Shown: positions 8,606 to 17,125, numbered from the stretch's first letter. The stretch: 38,963 nt of DNA from an uncultured Porphyromonadaceae bacterium (GCA_947176915.1 CAMWSM010000019.1:1-38963), one strand, 5' to 3'. Numbers and translations are program-made. Notes: generated by a model not told the origin, from the letters alone.

Positions 8606-10489
8606 ATGAAAAATTTAAAAAATATATTCCTTAGCTTGGGAGTTGCGGCAACTCTCTTCGGTACTACCGCTTGTACCGGCGACCTTGACCTTCAGCCCCG
8701 CGACCCGAGCGAAATCACCGATGCAAATGGCAAAATAGATAACGTCTTCGCCGACCTTTATCTCCAGTTCGCAACTTACGGTGCAAATGGCAACTCCCCC
8801 GTGAGCGGTTTCGATGGTGGTATGGCTGCTTTCCAGCGTGCTATGTTCATCGCTGAGGAGATTCCTACAGACGAGGCTTCCTGGATCTGGGACCCTGCTG
8901 ATTACGGCGTGTTCAACTATGGCACATTCAATGCAAACATCGGCTGTCTCTATGGTTTCTACTCTCGCCTTATCATCAACATCACCCTCAGCAACCAGTT
9001 TATCCAGGCTCTTGACAATGGTGAGTTCGGTGAAGTTGACGCTGCAAAGGCTGCCAACTATCGCCTTCAGGCAAAGACCCTCTGGGGAGCTTGCTACTAC
9101 TACATGCTCTCTTTCTATGACAATGTGCCTTATGCTGACGAGACAACTCCCGTCGGGGCCGAGCCTACACAGCGTCCCCGTGCGGAGGTTTACAATCTCG
9201 TGACTTCTCAGCTTGAGGATGTCGTGGCAGCTTACGGTGCTAATCAGACTCCTCTCTACGGTTTCGTTGGTCTTGATGCCGCTGAGTCTATCCTTGCCAA
9301 GATTTATCTGAATGGTGAAGTGTTCGCCGGTAAGGCTGACTATGCTAAATGCTATCAGCACTGTAAGAATGTCATCGACCGTCTCGGTAAAGGTGGCTAT
9401 TATGGAAACGGTCTAGCTCGCAGCTACAACGCTCTTTTCGGCGCTAACAACAAGAAGTATGTGATTGGTAACCCGGGCAGCGATGTGAACGAGATCATCT
9501 GGAGTATCGCTGGTGATAATATCAACCTTACCGGTTATTCAGGTGCTAACTTCCTTATCGCAGGTTGGATCGGTACAAATGCCGTGCAGGTTACTATGGG
9601 CAAACCGACTCAGAATCCTGCACTCAATGGCCAGTATGAAGATACTGAGGCTGGCAAGATTCTCTACACTTACGTGGCAGACCCCGAGCAGTATGAAAAA
9701 GATCTTAAGACTTATAACGAGGCAGCCGAGTCTAAAAAGGATGCTTGGCAGACTCTTGTCAACGAGATTGTAAATGGTGTTCCCTATTCTTTCAACCCAA
9801 CTCAGAATGGCTACGTAGCACAGGATTGGTATAACTATGGTAACGGTTGGAAGTGTATGGTTGCCCGTAAGTCTTTCGTTCGTAAGTTTGAATGGGAAGA
9901 CGTTGACATGTCAGTCAGCAACGACCGCCGTGTCAGCCTCTGGCAGACCTCCGCTCACGGTTTCACTGCCGACAATGTTTCTATCGTAGGTGACGACTGG
10001 GGTAAAAATGGTTACCTCTGTCCGAAATACTCTAACTGGGCATACAATGAAGATGGCACTATCGACGCAGCTGCTTCTCCTACAAACATCTCTATGGCAT
10101 CAGGCGACTATGCAGCTATCCGTCTTGCTGAAATCTATCTTACAGCAGCTGAGGCTATCCTTCAGGGTGGTGGCGGCTCTGAGGCTGAGGCTCTTCAATA
10201 TGTAAACTATATCCGTCAGCGTGCATATGGTGATCCGGCAGGTGATGAATCTCACTTCTGGGCTCGTCTCTCAATGCAGGATCTCCGCGACGAACGTTGC
10301 CGCGAGCTCTATCAGGAGAATGTACGTCGTACTGACCTTATCCGTTGGAATCAGTGGTGCACCGGTTACACTTGGGAATGGAAGGGTGGTATCCAGAATG
10401 GTACTAACCTTCCTGAATACACTAAACTCTATCCTATCCCGACTCGTACAATGGTTGCATCTTCATTCCAGCAGACCACCGGTTATTAA
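8606..10489 (+). CDS. SusD/RagB-family glycan-binding lipoprotein
   Basis: This 627-residue surface lipoprotein would form the lid of the SusC channel and bind the glycan. The signal peptide ends in the lipobox TTAC with C23, followed by acidic TGDLDLQPRD, the pattern typical of surface-exported lipoproteins. The N-terminal half is TPR-like and the C-terminal half contains the SusD segments YLTAAEAILQGG, ALQYVNYIRQRA and LRDERCRELYQE near residues 510-570. It is longer than most SusD proteins (about 500-580). It lies in a tight operon, with 32 nt before it and 28 nt after it. Confidence 0.95.
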   Translation: MKNLKNIFLSLGVAATLFGTTACTGDLDLQPRDPSEITDANGKIDNVFADLYLQFATYGANGNSPVSGFDGGMAAFQRAMFIAEEIPTDEASWIWDPADYGVFNYGTFNANIGCLYGFYSRLIINITLSNQFIQALDNGEFGEVDAAKAANYRLQAKTLWGACYYYMLSFYDNVPYADETTPVGAEPTQRPRAEVYNLVTSQLEDVVAAYGANQTPLYGFVGLDAAESILAKIYLNGEVFAGKADYAKCYQHCKNVIDRLGKGGYYGNGLARSYNALFGANNKKYVIGNPGSDVNEIIWSIAGDNINLTGYSGANFLIAGWIGTNAVQVTMGKPTQNPALNGQYEDTEAGKILYTYVADPEQYEKDLKTYNEAAESKKDAWQTLVNEIVNGVPYSFNPTQNGYVAQDWYNYGNGWKCMVARKSFVRKFEWEDVDMSVSNDRRVSLWQTSAHGFTADNVSIVGDDWGKNGYLCPKYSNWAYNEDGTIDAAASPTNISMASGDYAAIRLAEIYLTAAEAILQGGGGSEAEALQYVNYIRQRAYGDPAGDESHFWARLSMQDLRDERCRELYQENVRRTDLIRWNQWCTGYTWEWKGGIQNGTNLPEYTKLYPIPTRTMVASSFQQTTGY

Positions 10490-10517
10490 TCTAAATCAAA
10501 TTTTCTGAAAATCCAAT

Positions 10518-11564
10518 ATGAAAAAGATATCGATTATATTCGCAATGGTGGCATTGCTGCTCGGGGTTTCTTCCTGCAAGCAGGAGGACGAACCCAAATA
10601 CCATGCGCCGACAACCTTCACGGTTAATGAGCCGGCTCTTCAGAATCAGGCATTCCGCTGCGCTGCAGAGATGACTGATGCCGAGACATTCAACCTTTTC
10701 TGCTCACAGCCTGACTATGGCTATTCAGCAATCTGTGAGTATTCTGCTCTCGTTTCTCTCAATCCGGATGCTCCTATTGAGGATTGGATCTCACTTCCCA
10801 ACGAGAACAGCACATCCGCTTCTATGGCTATCAAGACCTACGAGCTTGGTGTGGCAGTCAATCAGCTCCTCAACGTAGAGGATTATGCAGATTTCGTTGA
10901 CCGTGGCATTTACAATAATGAGTATAAGGTTTATCTGAAAGCTGTATGCGAGATTCCTTCAATCGAAGGTTCACGCATTGTAAGCTCCAACACTGTAAGC
11001 TACAATAAAGTGATGATCAACTATGCAGAGAAGAAACCGGGCTGGATCTATATTTGCGGTGATATTGAAAATATCGACACAGGCAAGGCTAACGGCTTTA
11101 CAGCTCCGAGCTCAGCTAACCTTAATGACTATATGAATAACTGGTCGCTCTATGAGCCCGAGGATATGATCGGCGAAAAACTTTATGTCGGCACATTCAA
11201 CCTCGTTCCGAAGAATGCTGATGATGATAAATTTAAACCGACTGATGATAACCCTGAGGGTTCCTATAATGCCGGTAATCCTGATGCTTGTGCTCAGTTC
11301 CGCTTCTTCACTGAACTTGCTGGCTGGACCAATACTTACTCACTTGGTTCAAACGAGGCAGACTTCTACTGCTTGCCGACAACAGACAAGTGGGAAGTTG
11401 GTTACTCCGGTGAGATCGTTAATCAGGGTCTTGGCAACTGGGGTGTATTCGTGACTGAAAAGGCTCCGATTACTATCGTGGTTGACGTTCCGAACCTCAA
11501 GATATTCTACAAGGCCGGTGAGTACGATGTAACATTCGTAGGTCGCGATCCTGAATTCAATTAA
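10518..11564 (+). CDS. SusE-like outer membrane lipoprotein
   Basis: This 348-residue lipoprotein (lipobox GVSSC, C20, followed by KQEDEP) has an N-terminal domain like the SusE fold: FTVNEPALQNQAF and onward, built of beta strands. A C-terminal part has the look of starch-binding modules of SusE/SusF, with aromatic clusters such as WIYICGDIENI and WEVGYSGEIVNQGLGNWG. It probably binds glycan at the cell surface next to SusC/SusD. The position after susD and before a second, related lipoprotein gene matches the susDEF order. Sequence similarity within this family is low, so the assignment rests partly on context. Confidence 0.75.
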   Translation: MKKISIIFAMVALLLGVSSCKQEDEPKYHAPTTFTVNEPALQNQAFRCAAEMTDAETFNLFCSQPDYGYSAICEYSALVSLNPDAPIEDWISLPNENSTSASMAIKTYELGVAVNQLLNVEDYADFVDRGIYNNEYKVYLKAVCEIPSIEGSRIVSSNTVSYNKVMINYAEKKPGWIYICGDIENIDTGKANGFTAPSSANLNDYMNNWSLYEPEDMIGEKLYVGTFNLVPKNADDDKFKPTDDNPEGSYNAGNPDACAQFRFFTELAGWTNTYSLGSNEADFYCLPTTDKWEVGYSGEIVNQGLGNWGVFVTEKAPITIVVDVPNLKIFYKAGEYDVTFVGRDPEFN

Positions 11565-11574
11565 TGTCTTTTCG

Positions 11575-11617
11575 GAGACGGGGAAGCGCGGACTTCCCAC
11601 TTCCCCGCCTTCGTCTC
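11575..11617 (+). promoter_or_regulatory. Intercistronic hairpin between the SusE- and SusF-like genes
   Basis: GAGAC/GTCTC and GGGGAAG/CTTCCCC form a two-part stem just after the SusE-like stop codon. There is no T run after it, so it is more likely an mRNA-stability or processing element than a full terminator. Confidence 0.5.
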
Positions 11618-11642
11618 GTTAATTTAAACAGAAACAACAGCA

Positions 11643-13133
11643 ATGAAAAAGATAAAATTATTTTCAGCATTGGCTCTGACGCTGGCTTTGGCTGCTTGCG
11701 ATGACTTCGATCTGCCGAACCCTCCCGGTCAGACCAATACCGATCCGGAAGCTTATTTCGAGAATTCCAATCTCGTGATGGCTCCGAACAGCCAGGCTAT
11801 CAGCCTCACTGCGGCGAATGAAGCCAACCAGTATGTAACCGTTGCCAATATCACCACTTTTGAGAACTTCCCTGAAGGATATACTCTCGAAGTAGATATG
11901 GAGGTAGGCAATGACGGCACCTTCTCTAAGACAACTACTCTTTCCACAGTTATTGATGGTGATGCCGTTACCGTAAACCCTGACCTTCTCAACGGAGCTA
12001 TTCAGAGTGTAATCACCAAAAAGCCCGGTACTTACGACGTAAATTCACGTCTTGCCGCTTACGCTGTCAGAGGGAATACTCGTTTACGTCTCGGTGGCGT
12101 CAACAATTATTATCTTACAGAGGCACTCAATGTAACTACCTTTGACGCTACGAAGGTGATTGAAGACGCTTATTATCTCGTTCCGTGTGCATTGGATGGT
12201 ACACCTAACATGGGCGCTGCTATTCAGATGAATAATACAGCAGGTTCAGATGTATCAGCTTACGATAATCCTGAATTCGCGATCAAGATCGAGTCTCCGG
12301 CTCCTGACGGATATTTCTTCAAGATTGCTCCTCAGTCTGCTATATCAGCCGGTTCTGCAGCATCTCTTTATGGTGCAAATCCTGCTGCTGACGGCATGAG
12401 CGGAAAACTCAGCACTGATTACGGTGTAGGCCACATCTCTATAACAGGCGATGTCCTGATCACTGTCAATATGGAGGAGGATTCCTACAGTGTGAACTAT
12501 GCGTTTGAGGTGCTTTATCCCTTCTCCGGTTCAACAGCTGCTGATAAGTTGATGCTTCTTTACACTACAAACTACATCAACTATTCAGGCGTTGCCGCTA
12601 TCAACAACCAGTGGTTCCTCGGCGCTAAGCCGGATAAGAAGGCTGAGCCTCTCTTCCGTCAGAGCGAAGAGGAGGAGGCAGTTGTAAGTGAAGATGGTCT
12701 CGTGATGACCGGTCTTCTTACAAATGACCCGAGCGCTGCTCAGATCAAGACTCCTGTAAGAGGCAACCACCTCTACTGGGTAGACGTGAACCTCGTTCAG
12801 CTCACTTACTCACTCTCCGCAATCGAGACACTCTCTGTAATCGGCAGTGCAAACGGTTGGAGCAATGAGCCTGAGAATGTGGTAGACCTTACTCCTTCAA
12901 AGGATCTCAAGATCTGGACAGGCACTGACATTCATGTAGGTCCTGAATTCAAGCTCAATGCTAACCATGCATGGGAGATTGACTTCGGCGGCACTAAGGT
13001 GGCTGATACTGAAGGTGAGCATGTTTACAACATCACTATGAAGGGTGGCAACCTTGAGGTTGAAGAGGGTAACTATGACATTACCGTAGATTTCTCAGTT
13101 CAGCCTTACGTTCTTACTCTTAAGAAGAAGTAA
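11643..13133 (+). CDS. SusE/SusF-like starch-binding lipoprotein
   Basis: This 496-residue surface lipoprotein (lipobox LAAC, C19, then acidic DDFDLP) is the last gene of the sus-type operon. Its N-terminal part (about 40-135) has the SusE-type immunoglobulin-like pattern, with LRLGGVNNYYLTEALNVTTF at its end. The C-terminal part contains a module starting SVIGSANGWSNEPENVVDLT followed by DLKIWTGTDIHVGPEFKLNA and a final beta strand YVLTLKKK; the motif with a G-x-A-N-G-W core is typical of the carbohydrate-binding domains of SusE/SusF. I take this as good evidence for an alpha-glucan locus. A strong terminator follows. Confidence 0.82.
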   Translation: MKKIKLFSALALTLALAACDDFDLPNPPGQTNTDPEAYFENSNLVMAPNSQAISLTAANEANQYVTVANITTFENFPEGYTLEVDMEVGNDGTFSKTTTLSTVIDGDAVTVNPDLLNGAIQSVITKKPGTYDVNSRLAAYAVRGNTRLRLGGVNNYYLTEALNVTTFDATKVIEDAYYLVPCALDGTPNMGAAIQMNNTAGSDVSAYDNPEFAIKIESPAPDGYFFKIAPQSAISAGSAASLYGANPAADGMSGKLSTDYGVGHISITGDVLITVNMEEDSYSVNYAFEVLYPFSGSTAADKLMLLYTTNYINYSGVAAINNQWFLGAKPDKKAEPLFRQSEEEEAVVSEDGLVMTGLLTNDPSAAQIKTPVRGNHLYWVDVNLVQLTYSLSAIETLSVIGSANGWSNEPENVVDLTPSKDLKIWTGTDIHVGPEFKLNANHAWEIDFGGTKVADTEGEHVYNITMKGGNLEVEEGNYDITVDFSVQPYVLTLKKK

Positions 13134-13164
13134 ACTGATAAATTGGTTTTATATCAGATAAAGG

Positions 13165-13201
13165 ATTCCCGGCCGTTTAAATAACGGTCGGGAATTTTTT
13201 T
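13165..13201 (+). terminator. Terminator of the sus-type operon
   Basis: A stem of ATTCCCGGCCGTT with AACGGTCGGGAAT (one G-T pair) and a 5-nt loop is followed by seven T residues, 30 nt after the SusF-like stop codon. Confidence 0.92.
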
Positions 13202-13219
13202 GAAAAAAGTAATAAAAAT

Positions 13220-13250
13220 TTTGTAAAATTAAAATTACTTATTAACTTTG
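13220..13250 (+). promoter_or_regulatory. Promoter of the secreted-protein gene at 13394
   Basis: TTTG (13220-13223) and TAACTTTG (13243-13250) are 19 nt apart, a full consensus match. Transcription should begin near 13257, leaving a leader of about 135 nt. So this gene is transcribed separately from the sus-type operon. Confidence 0.85.
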
Positions 13251-13266
13251 CGGAGCATAAAAGGCA

Positions 13267-13347
13267 ATGGTGCATACCATTGGAATCTTGCATGAAAAGC
13301 CTTGGAGAATGCCCTTCGAAGTGATGAGAAGGAAAAGACTTAACTAA
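13267..13347 (+). CDS. Possible 26-residue leader peptide
   Basis: An ATG lies about 10 nt after the predicted transcription start and opens a 26-codon frame containing HEKPWRMPFEVMRRKR and ending LN. The start of the frame lies in the perfect hairpin CAATGGT-gcat-ACCATTG (13265-13282), so its initiation could be sensitive to structure. I see no family. The susC leader has a similar DNA stretch (AAAGCC-x-TGGA) encoding KPWK in a frame at 5237. It may be a regulatory leader peptide or just a chance frame. Confidence 0.35.
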   Translation: MVHTIGILHEKPWRMPFEVMRRKRLN

Positions 13348-13393
13348 GAGATAAATTAATTCAAATATTAACTAACTTAAAATCTACTTCAGA

Positions 13394-14290
13394 ATGAAGA
13401 AATTTTACGCTTTTGCAGCTGCAGCTTTCATGGCAGCTACAGCTTTCGCACAGAATGGTGCTCCCCTTTACGCAACAGGTGCAGGTCCGGCATTTGATCC
13501 GGCATGGGCTCCTGAAAGTGCTGTAGAGTTTGTATACGCTGACGGTGTATATACTCTCGAGCTTGAAGGTCTGACTCAGTTCAAGATTTCTACTGCAAAT
13601 GGTGATTGGGATGCATTCAATGCCGGTGCTTTGTGTGTTGAAGGCGGAGCTGCTCTTGAGGATGGTGTTGCTGCAACTCTCGTGGCAGGTGATGCAAATC
13701 TTGTAACAGCCGGTTCAGCTGACTATACCGTAACTGTAGCAGGTGATCTCTCTACAATCACTGTTAAGGCAAAGGGTGAGGTTGATACTTCTTTCCCCGC
13801 TGTATATGTTCGTGGTGATATGAATGGTTGGGGTGTTGATGAGGCATGGCAGATGACGGAAGTGGTTCCTGAGACTGTTTTCTCTCTGACTGTTCCTGCT
13901 CCTATCGCTGCAGGCGAGGCTTTCAAATTTGCTGACGATGCTTGGAATAAAGTAAACTGCGGCGGTGATGGTGAGGCTATTATGGCTGATACTGAGACTG
14001 AAGTATTCAACGGTGGTAATCCTGCTAACATCACTCTCGAAGAGGAATTTGACGGAACAATCTGGTTGAATCTTGATCTTGACGGTGTAGCTTACGTATA
14101 TTTCGATACTACTAATGGTGAGAATGTTCCTGAATGGGTAACTGCTGCTCTTACCGGCGTTAAGGGTGTAGAAGTTGAGGAGAATGCAGCTCCTGTTTAC
14201 TACAACCTCCAGGGCATCCGCGTTGCTAATCCTGAGAACGGTGTATTCATCGTAGTTAAGGGCAACAAAGTTTCTAAAGTGGTTCGTTAA
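13394..14290 (+). CDS. Secreted protein with a SusE/F-like module and a T9SS-like C-terminal tail
   Basis: This 298-residue exported protein has a signal peptide ending at ATAFAQ (about residue 20). The middle contains two beta-rich modules; the second begins AVYVRGDMNGWGVDEAWQMT (residues about 136-155), the D-M-N-G-W pattern seen in SusE/SusF and other starch-binding domains. The C-terminal 35 residues read like YYNLQGIRVANPENG followed by VFIVVKGNKVSKVVR, which is typical of the type IX secretion sorting tails found on many Bacteroidales proteins. The protein is strongly acidic. It probably binds glycan outside the cell or on its surface. It has its own promoter and terminator, and compact codon usage suggests high expression. 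Confidence 0.7.
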   Translation: MKKFYAFAAAAFMAATAFAQNGAPLYATGAGPAFDPAWAPESAVEFVYADGVYTLELEGLTQFKISTANGDWDAFNAGALCVEGGAALEDGVAATLVAGDANLVTAGSADYTVTVAGDLSTITVKAKGEVDTSFPAVYVRGDMNGWGVDEAWQMTEVVPETVFSLTVPAPIAAGEAFKFADDAWNKVNCGGDGEAIMADTETEVFNGGNPANITLEEEFDGTIWLNLDLDGVAYVYFDTTNGENVPEWVTAALTGVKGVEVEENAAPVYYNLQGIRVANPENGVFIVVKGNKVSKVVR

Positions 14291-14310
14291 TAATCAGAAT
14301 CTGAAATAAG

Positions 14311-14343
14311 AAAAGCCGCTTCCAAGCCGGAAGCGGCTTTTTT
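14311..14343 (+). terminator. Terminator after the secreted-protein gene
   Basis: A 10-13 bp stem AAAAGCCGCTTCC/GGAAGCGGCTTTTTT with loop AAGCC is followed by a T run, 20 nt after the stop codon. Confidence 0.93.
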
Positions 14344-14364
14344 GATAGATTCAAATATTGAGCC

Positions 14365-15369
14365 ATGACAATGATGGAGAAGTATAAATCGGATGCCTGG
14401 TATTGGAAATTGTCCAAGCATAGGAATAATAAACGAGCAAATTGGCATGATTATCATGCTCCTTGCTTCTATATGATCACTATCAATCGAAACGATTTAT
14501 TAAATCTTAAATTCTCATCATTGAAAAACATAGGTGCAGATAGAGTGATTATTCCCCAGGTTGAGTTGTCGGAATGTGGAAAAATTATACTAAAGGAATT
14601 GATGAACATTGAGCATCAGTATCCTTCTGTTGCAGTAAGAAGATGGGTGATCATGCCGGATCATATCCATATTGTTATTTGGATAAAACAATCCATTAAG
14701 ATAGGACTTGGAGGAATTATAGGTTTCTTTAAGGGAAACGTCACTAAAAGATTTTTTGAATCTTATCCGGATTATAAATATGATCGTATCTCAGTCTTTA
14801 ATCCCGGTTTCCACGACAGGATCCTTACCAGAAAAGGTATGTTGAATAATCTTTTCAAATATGTGGAAGATAATCCAAGAAGAGCATTAATCCGAAGGAG
14901 CCAGAAGGATTTCTTTAATAAATGTAAGGTAAGTATAGGGGGAATAATATTTTCTTGTTATGGCAATTTAGGTTTGATGAGTGATCCCTGGATAATGACT
15001 GTGAGATGGAGCAGCAAGTACGGGGATGGAGAATGGGATAAGATAGTTTATTCCGGACGTGAGATTGCAAGATGTGGCGGTGTTATCATTTCTCCATTCA
15101 TTCATCCGTTAGAAAAGGATTTGATGAAGGAGCTTTTAGTTGAGGGAGCGAATGTAATCAAATTGATAGAATATGGAATTGGAGAGAGATGGCATGCGAA
15201 AGGGGCAGATTTTGCCTTATGTTCCCAAGGAAAATTGTTGTTATTGGGGAAAGAGGATATAGGGATTGGTCCGCATCTCGTCAGTAGAAGTGAATCATTG
15301 CAATTGAATGCTGAAGCAAGATGGATTGCAGATTCTTTGAAAAGAGGAAGATTTCAAATTATTGATTAA
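14365..15369 (+). CDS. REP-associated tyrosine transposase (RAYT), long form with extra C-terminal domain
   Basis: This 334-residue protein belongs to the Y1/HUH single-strand transposase superfamily. It shows YMITINR at the first strand, the metal-binding pair H100-I-H102 in MPDHIHIVIW, the downstream FNPGFHDRIL, and the catalytic tyrosine Y166 in LFKYVEDNPRRAL. Typical RAYTs end near here. This one continues for about 150 residues with a Rossmann-like pattern, GGVIISPFIHPLEKDLMKEL, then VIKLIEYG and the end of a strand GKLLLLG; it looks like a SLOG/DprA-type nucleotide-binding fold, which is an inference. The gene is AT-rich against its neighbours, suggesting transfer. RAYTs act on REP hairpins, and two such hairpins lie just downstream (15387 and 15502). 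Confidence 0.88.
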   Translation: MTMMEKYKSDAWYWKLSKHRNNKRANWHDYHAPCFYMITINRNDLLNLKFSSLKNIGADRVIIPQVELSECGKIILKELMNIEHQYPSVAVRRWVIMPDHIHIVIWIKQSIKIGLGGIIGFFKGNVTKRFFESYPDYKYDRISVFNPGFHDRILTRKGMLNNLFKYVEDNPRRALIRRSQKDFFNKCKVSIGGIIFSCYGNLGLMSDPWIMTVRWSSKYGDGEWDKIVYSGREIARCGGVIISPFIHPLEKDLMKELLVEGANVIKLIEYGIGERWHAKGADFALCSQGKLLLLGKEDIGIGPHLVSRSESLQLNAEARWIADSLKRGRFQIID

Positions 15370-15386
15370 GGGTAAATTCTTATTAA

Positions 15387-15407
15387 ACCTAAGCCAAAGG
15401 CTTAGGT
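15387..15407 (+). repeat. REP-like hairpin 1, downstream of the RAYT gene
   Basis: ACCTAAGCC and GGCTTAGGT form a 9-bp stem with loop AAA. The core followed by flank reads GCCAAAGGCnnnnGTAAC, identical in pattern to hairpin 2 on the opposite strand. It starts 17 nt after the RAYT stop codon. Confidence 0.75.
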
Positions 15408-15501
15408 AACACAACCTTACTCATTATTTTTGTATTTCTATTAAAAATAGAAGAAAAAAACTAATCCGGGAAATTATATAAAAGGATTGGGTATAGTTAC
15501 A

Positions 15502-15516
15502 GATGCCTTTGGCATC
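15502..15516 (-). repeat. REP-like hairpin 2, inverted relative to hairpin 1
   Basis: On the minus strand GATGCC-AAA-GGCATC forms a 6-bp stem with loop AAA, and after 4 nt comes GTAAC (GGC-ATCT-GTAAC; hairpin 1 has GGC-TTAG-GTAAC). The outer stem base pairs differ from those of hairpin 1 but remain complementary. Together the two form an inverted REP pair about 95 nt apart. Confidence 0.7.
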
Positions 15517-15607
15517 CTGTTTGTGTCGTTGCTTGTGGCTGTTGGTATTGCAAGCAGATGCTATTCTCCGACCAAAAAGTGGTTACTATTTCTAAAAATC
15601 AATTATC

Positions 15608-16897
15608 ATGAAGAGAAATTTTGTTTTGGGGTTGATGCTGGCGGTGATGTCGGCTTTCAACGGAGTTGCCGAGGAGCGCAGCGCGTATCAGCTGTCGGGC
15701 AACCTGATGGCTTATCCATTTGTGGAAAATCAGCCTCCGGCTCAAACGCCGGCTCCGGAAGGCTACAAGCCTTTCCATCTTGAACATTACGGCAGACATG
15801 GAAGCCGGTGGCTTATCGGGGGGAATGATTATCTCACTCCGGTGTTGCGTCTTGAGAGCGCGGAAAGGAATGGCAAACTGACTCCGCTCGGGGAGAGAAC
15901 CCTTGCCGCGTTGCGTGAGATAGAGCAGGCATCCCATCAGAGGCTCGGTGAATTATCAGATAAAGGAGCCGTGCAGCATCAGGCCATAGGCAGACGTATG
16001 GCTGAGAATTATCCTGAAATCTTTAACGGAAATGCCGATATAGATGCAAAGGCTACGGTTGTGATCCGTTGCATTCTCTCCATGGCTAATGCCCTCGAGG
16101 GGATTAAATCGGTGGCTCCGGATGTGAAGCCGACTAAGGATGCAAGTTATGCCGATATGTGGTTTATGAATTATGATGACAAACCGGCGTGGCCTATTAA
16201 GGATAAGGCTGAGGAGACGGTGGTAAAGGATTTCAAGAAGAAGCATGACATAGGGAATGATTATCTCAACCGTCTCGTAACCGATCCTAAATTCGCAGCT
16301 GATAGCGTCGCTCCCGGAATTATGCCTTATCTCTATTGGGTGCTTGCCAATACTCAGAGCCATTCCGGCCAACCTTGGCTACTTGAGGAGGTATTCAGCA
16401 ACGAGGAATTGGAGGAGATTTGGAAGGGTGGCAACGCTTTCTGGTTTATACATGGTGGCGACACTGAACTGACAAAACATCGCCTTCCATACGTGCAACG
16501 CAATCTTCTGCGCCGTATTATTGACCGCACGGATTCAGCAGCAGTGTCTGAACGACCTTCAGCCAACCTACGTTACGGACATGACGGTATTCTTCTTAAT
16601 GCGATAGTGCTGATGGAGCTCGGCGATTATGGAAGGGAGATCAATGATCTGGAGCAGCTCGACAGCCTTGCGTGGAGAGATTATGACATTATTCCGATGG
16701 CGGGTAATTTCCAGCTGGTGTTTTATCGTGCTGAGAATGGGGATAAGAATGATATCCTCGTCAAGGCGATGATAAATGAAAGGGAAGTTTCCTTGCCCGG
16801 GGAGCCTGTGAGCGGACCTTATTATCGCTGGAGCGATGTCAGGAATTATTGGCTTGGCAAACTGGATTCATTCAAGGAGATTGCTCCCGGGATGTAA
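15608..16897 (+). CDS. Histidine-type phosphatase, MINPP/phytase-like
   Basis: This 429-residue exported enzyme has a signal peptide ending near residue 20 (NGVAEE). The histidine acid phosphatase motif RHGSR lies at 63-67 (catalytic H64) and the proton-donor pair H325-D326 sits in YGHDGILLNAIVLMELG. Bacteroidetes relatives are multiple inositol-polyphosphate phosphatases that release phosphate from phytate in the periplasm or in vesicles; this is the most likely role. The promoter is not clear: a TATTTTTG at 15425-15432, inside the REP pair, is a candidate and would give a leader of about 165 nt. Another phosphomonoester substrate is possible. Confidence 0.88.
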   Translation: MKRNFVLGLMLAVMSAFNGVAEERSAYQLSGNLMAYPFVENQPPAQTPAPEGYKPFHLEHYGRHGSRWLIGGNDYLTPVLRLESAERNGKLTPLGERTLAALREIEQASHQRLGELSDKGAVQHQAIGRRMAENYPEIFNGNADIDAKATVVIRCILSMANALEGIKSVAPDVKPTKDASYADMWFMNYDDKPAWPIKDKAEETVVKDFKKKHDIGNDYLNRLVTDPKFAADSVAPGIMPYLYWVLANTQSHSGQPWLLEEVFSNEELEEIWKGGNAFWFIHGGDTELTKHRLPYVQRNLLRRIIDRTDSAAVSERPSANLRYGHDGILLNAIVLMELGDYGREINDLEQLDSLAWRDYDIIPMAGNFQLVFYRAENGDKNDILVKAMINEREVSLPGEPVSGPYYRWSDVRNYWLGKLDSFKEIAPGM

Positions 16898-16910
16898 TGC
16901 CTGGGGTTAT

Positions 16911-17051
16911 TAATGCTTGGGAGGGGATTGCTCCGCAATCCCGCTGCGTCGGCAAATTTACTGAATAAAAAGGATTACCTTCTTATTACGTAGCGGGATT
17001 GCGGAGCAATCCCCTCCCAAGCATTATGGAGCAATCCCCTCCCAAGCATTA
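16911..17051. repeat. 35-bp perfect inverted repeat plus a third partial copy
   Basis: The left arm (16911-16945) and right arm (16992-17026) are exact reverse complements over 35 nt, 46 nt apart. A further 24-nt direct copy of the right arm follows at 17028-17051. Each arm holds its own small hairpin, GGGATTGC-gga-GCAATCCC, and the block TCCCAAGCATTA. It lies 13 nt after the phosphatase stop codon. It is likely a REP pair (BIME-like) that may also act as a terminator; the core differs from the two hairpins next to the RAYT gene. Confidence 0.88.
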
Positions 17052-17089
17052 CGAAAAAAGGAGGAACGGGTAGGGAAAGATAATTTCAA

Positions 17090-17125
17090 TTTGTTTTCTT
17101 ATCTCAATTTATTTAACTATTTTTG
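17090..17125 (+). promoter_or_regulatory. Promoter of sufB
   Basis: TATTTTTG (17118-17125) matches TAnnTTTG; a TTTG at 17090-17093 lies 24 nt upstream, slightly further than usual. The 5' UTR would be about 80 nt. Confidence 0.5.

Noticed and set aside
8615-9361. A 248-codon open frame on the minus strand opposite susD
   Set aside because: It lies entirely antisense to a clear SusD protein, has no recognisable motif, and arises from the codon bias of susD.
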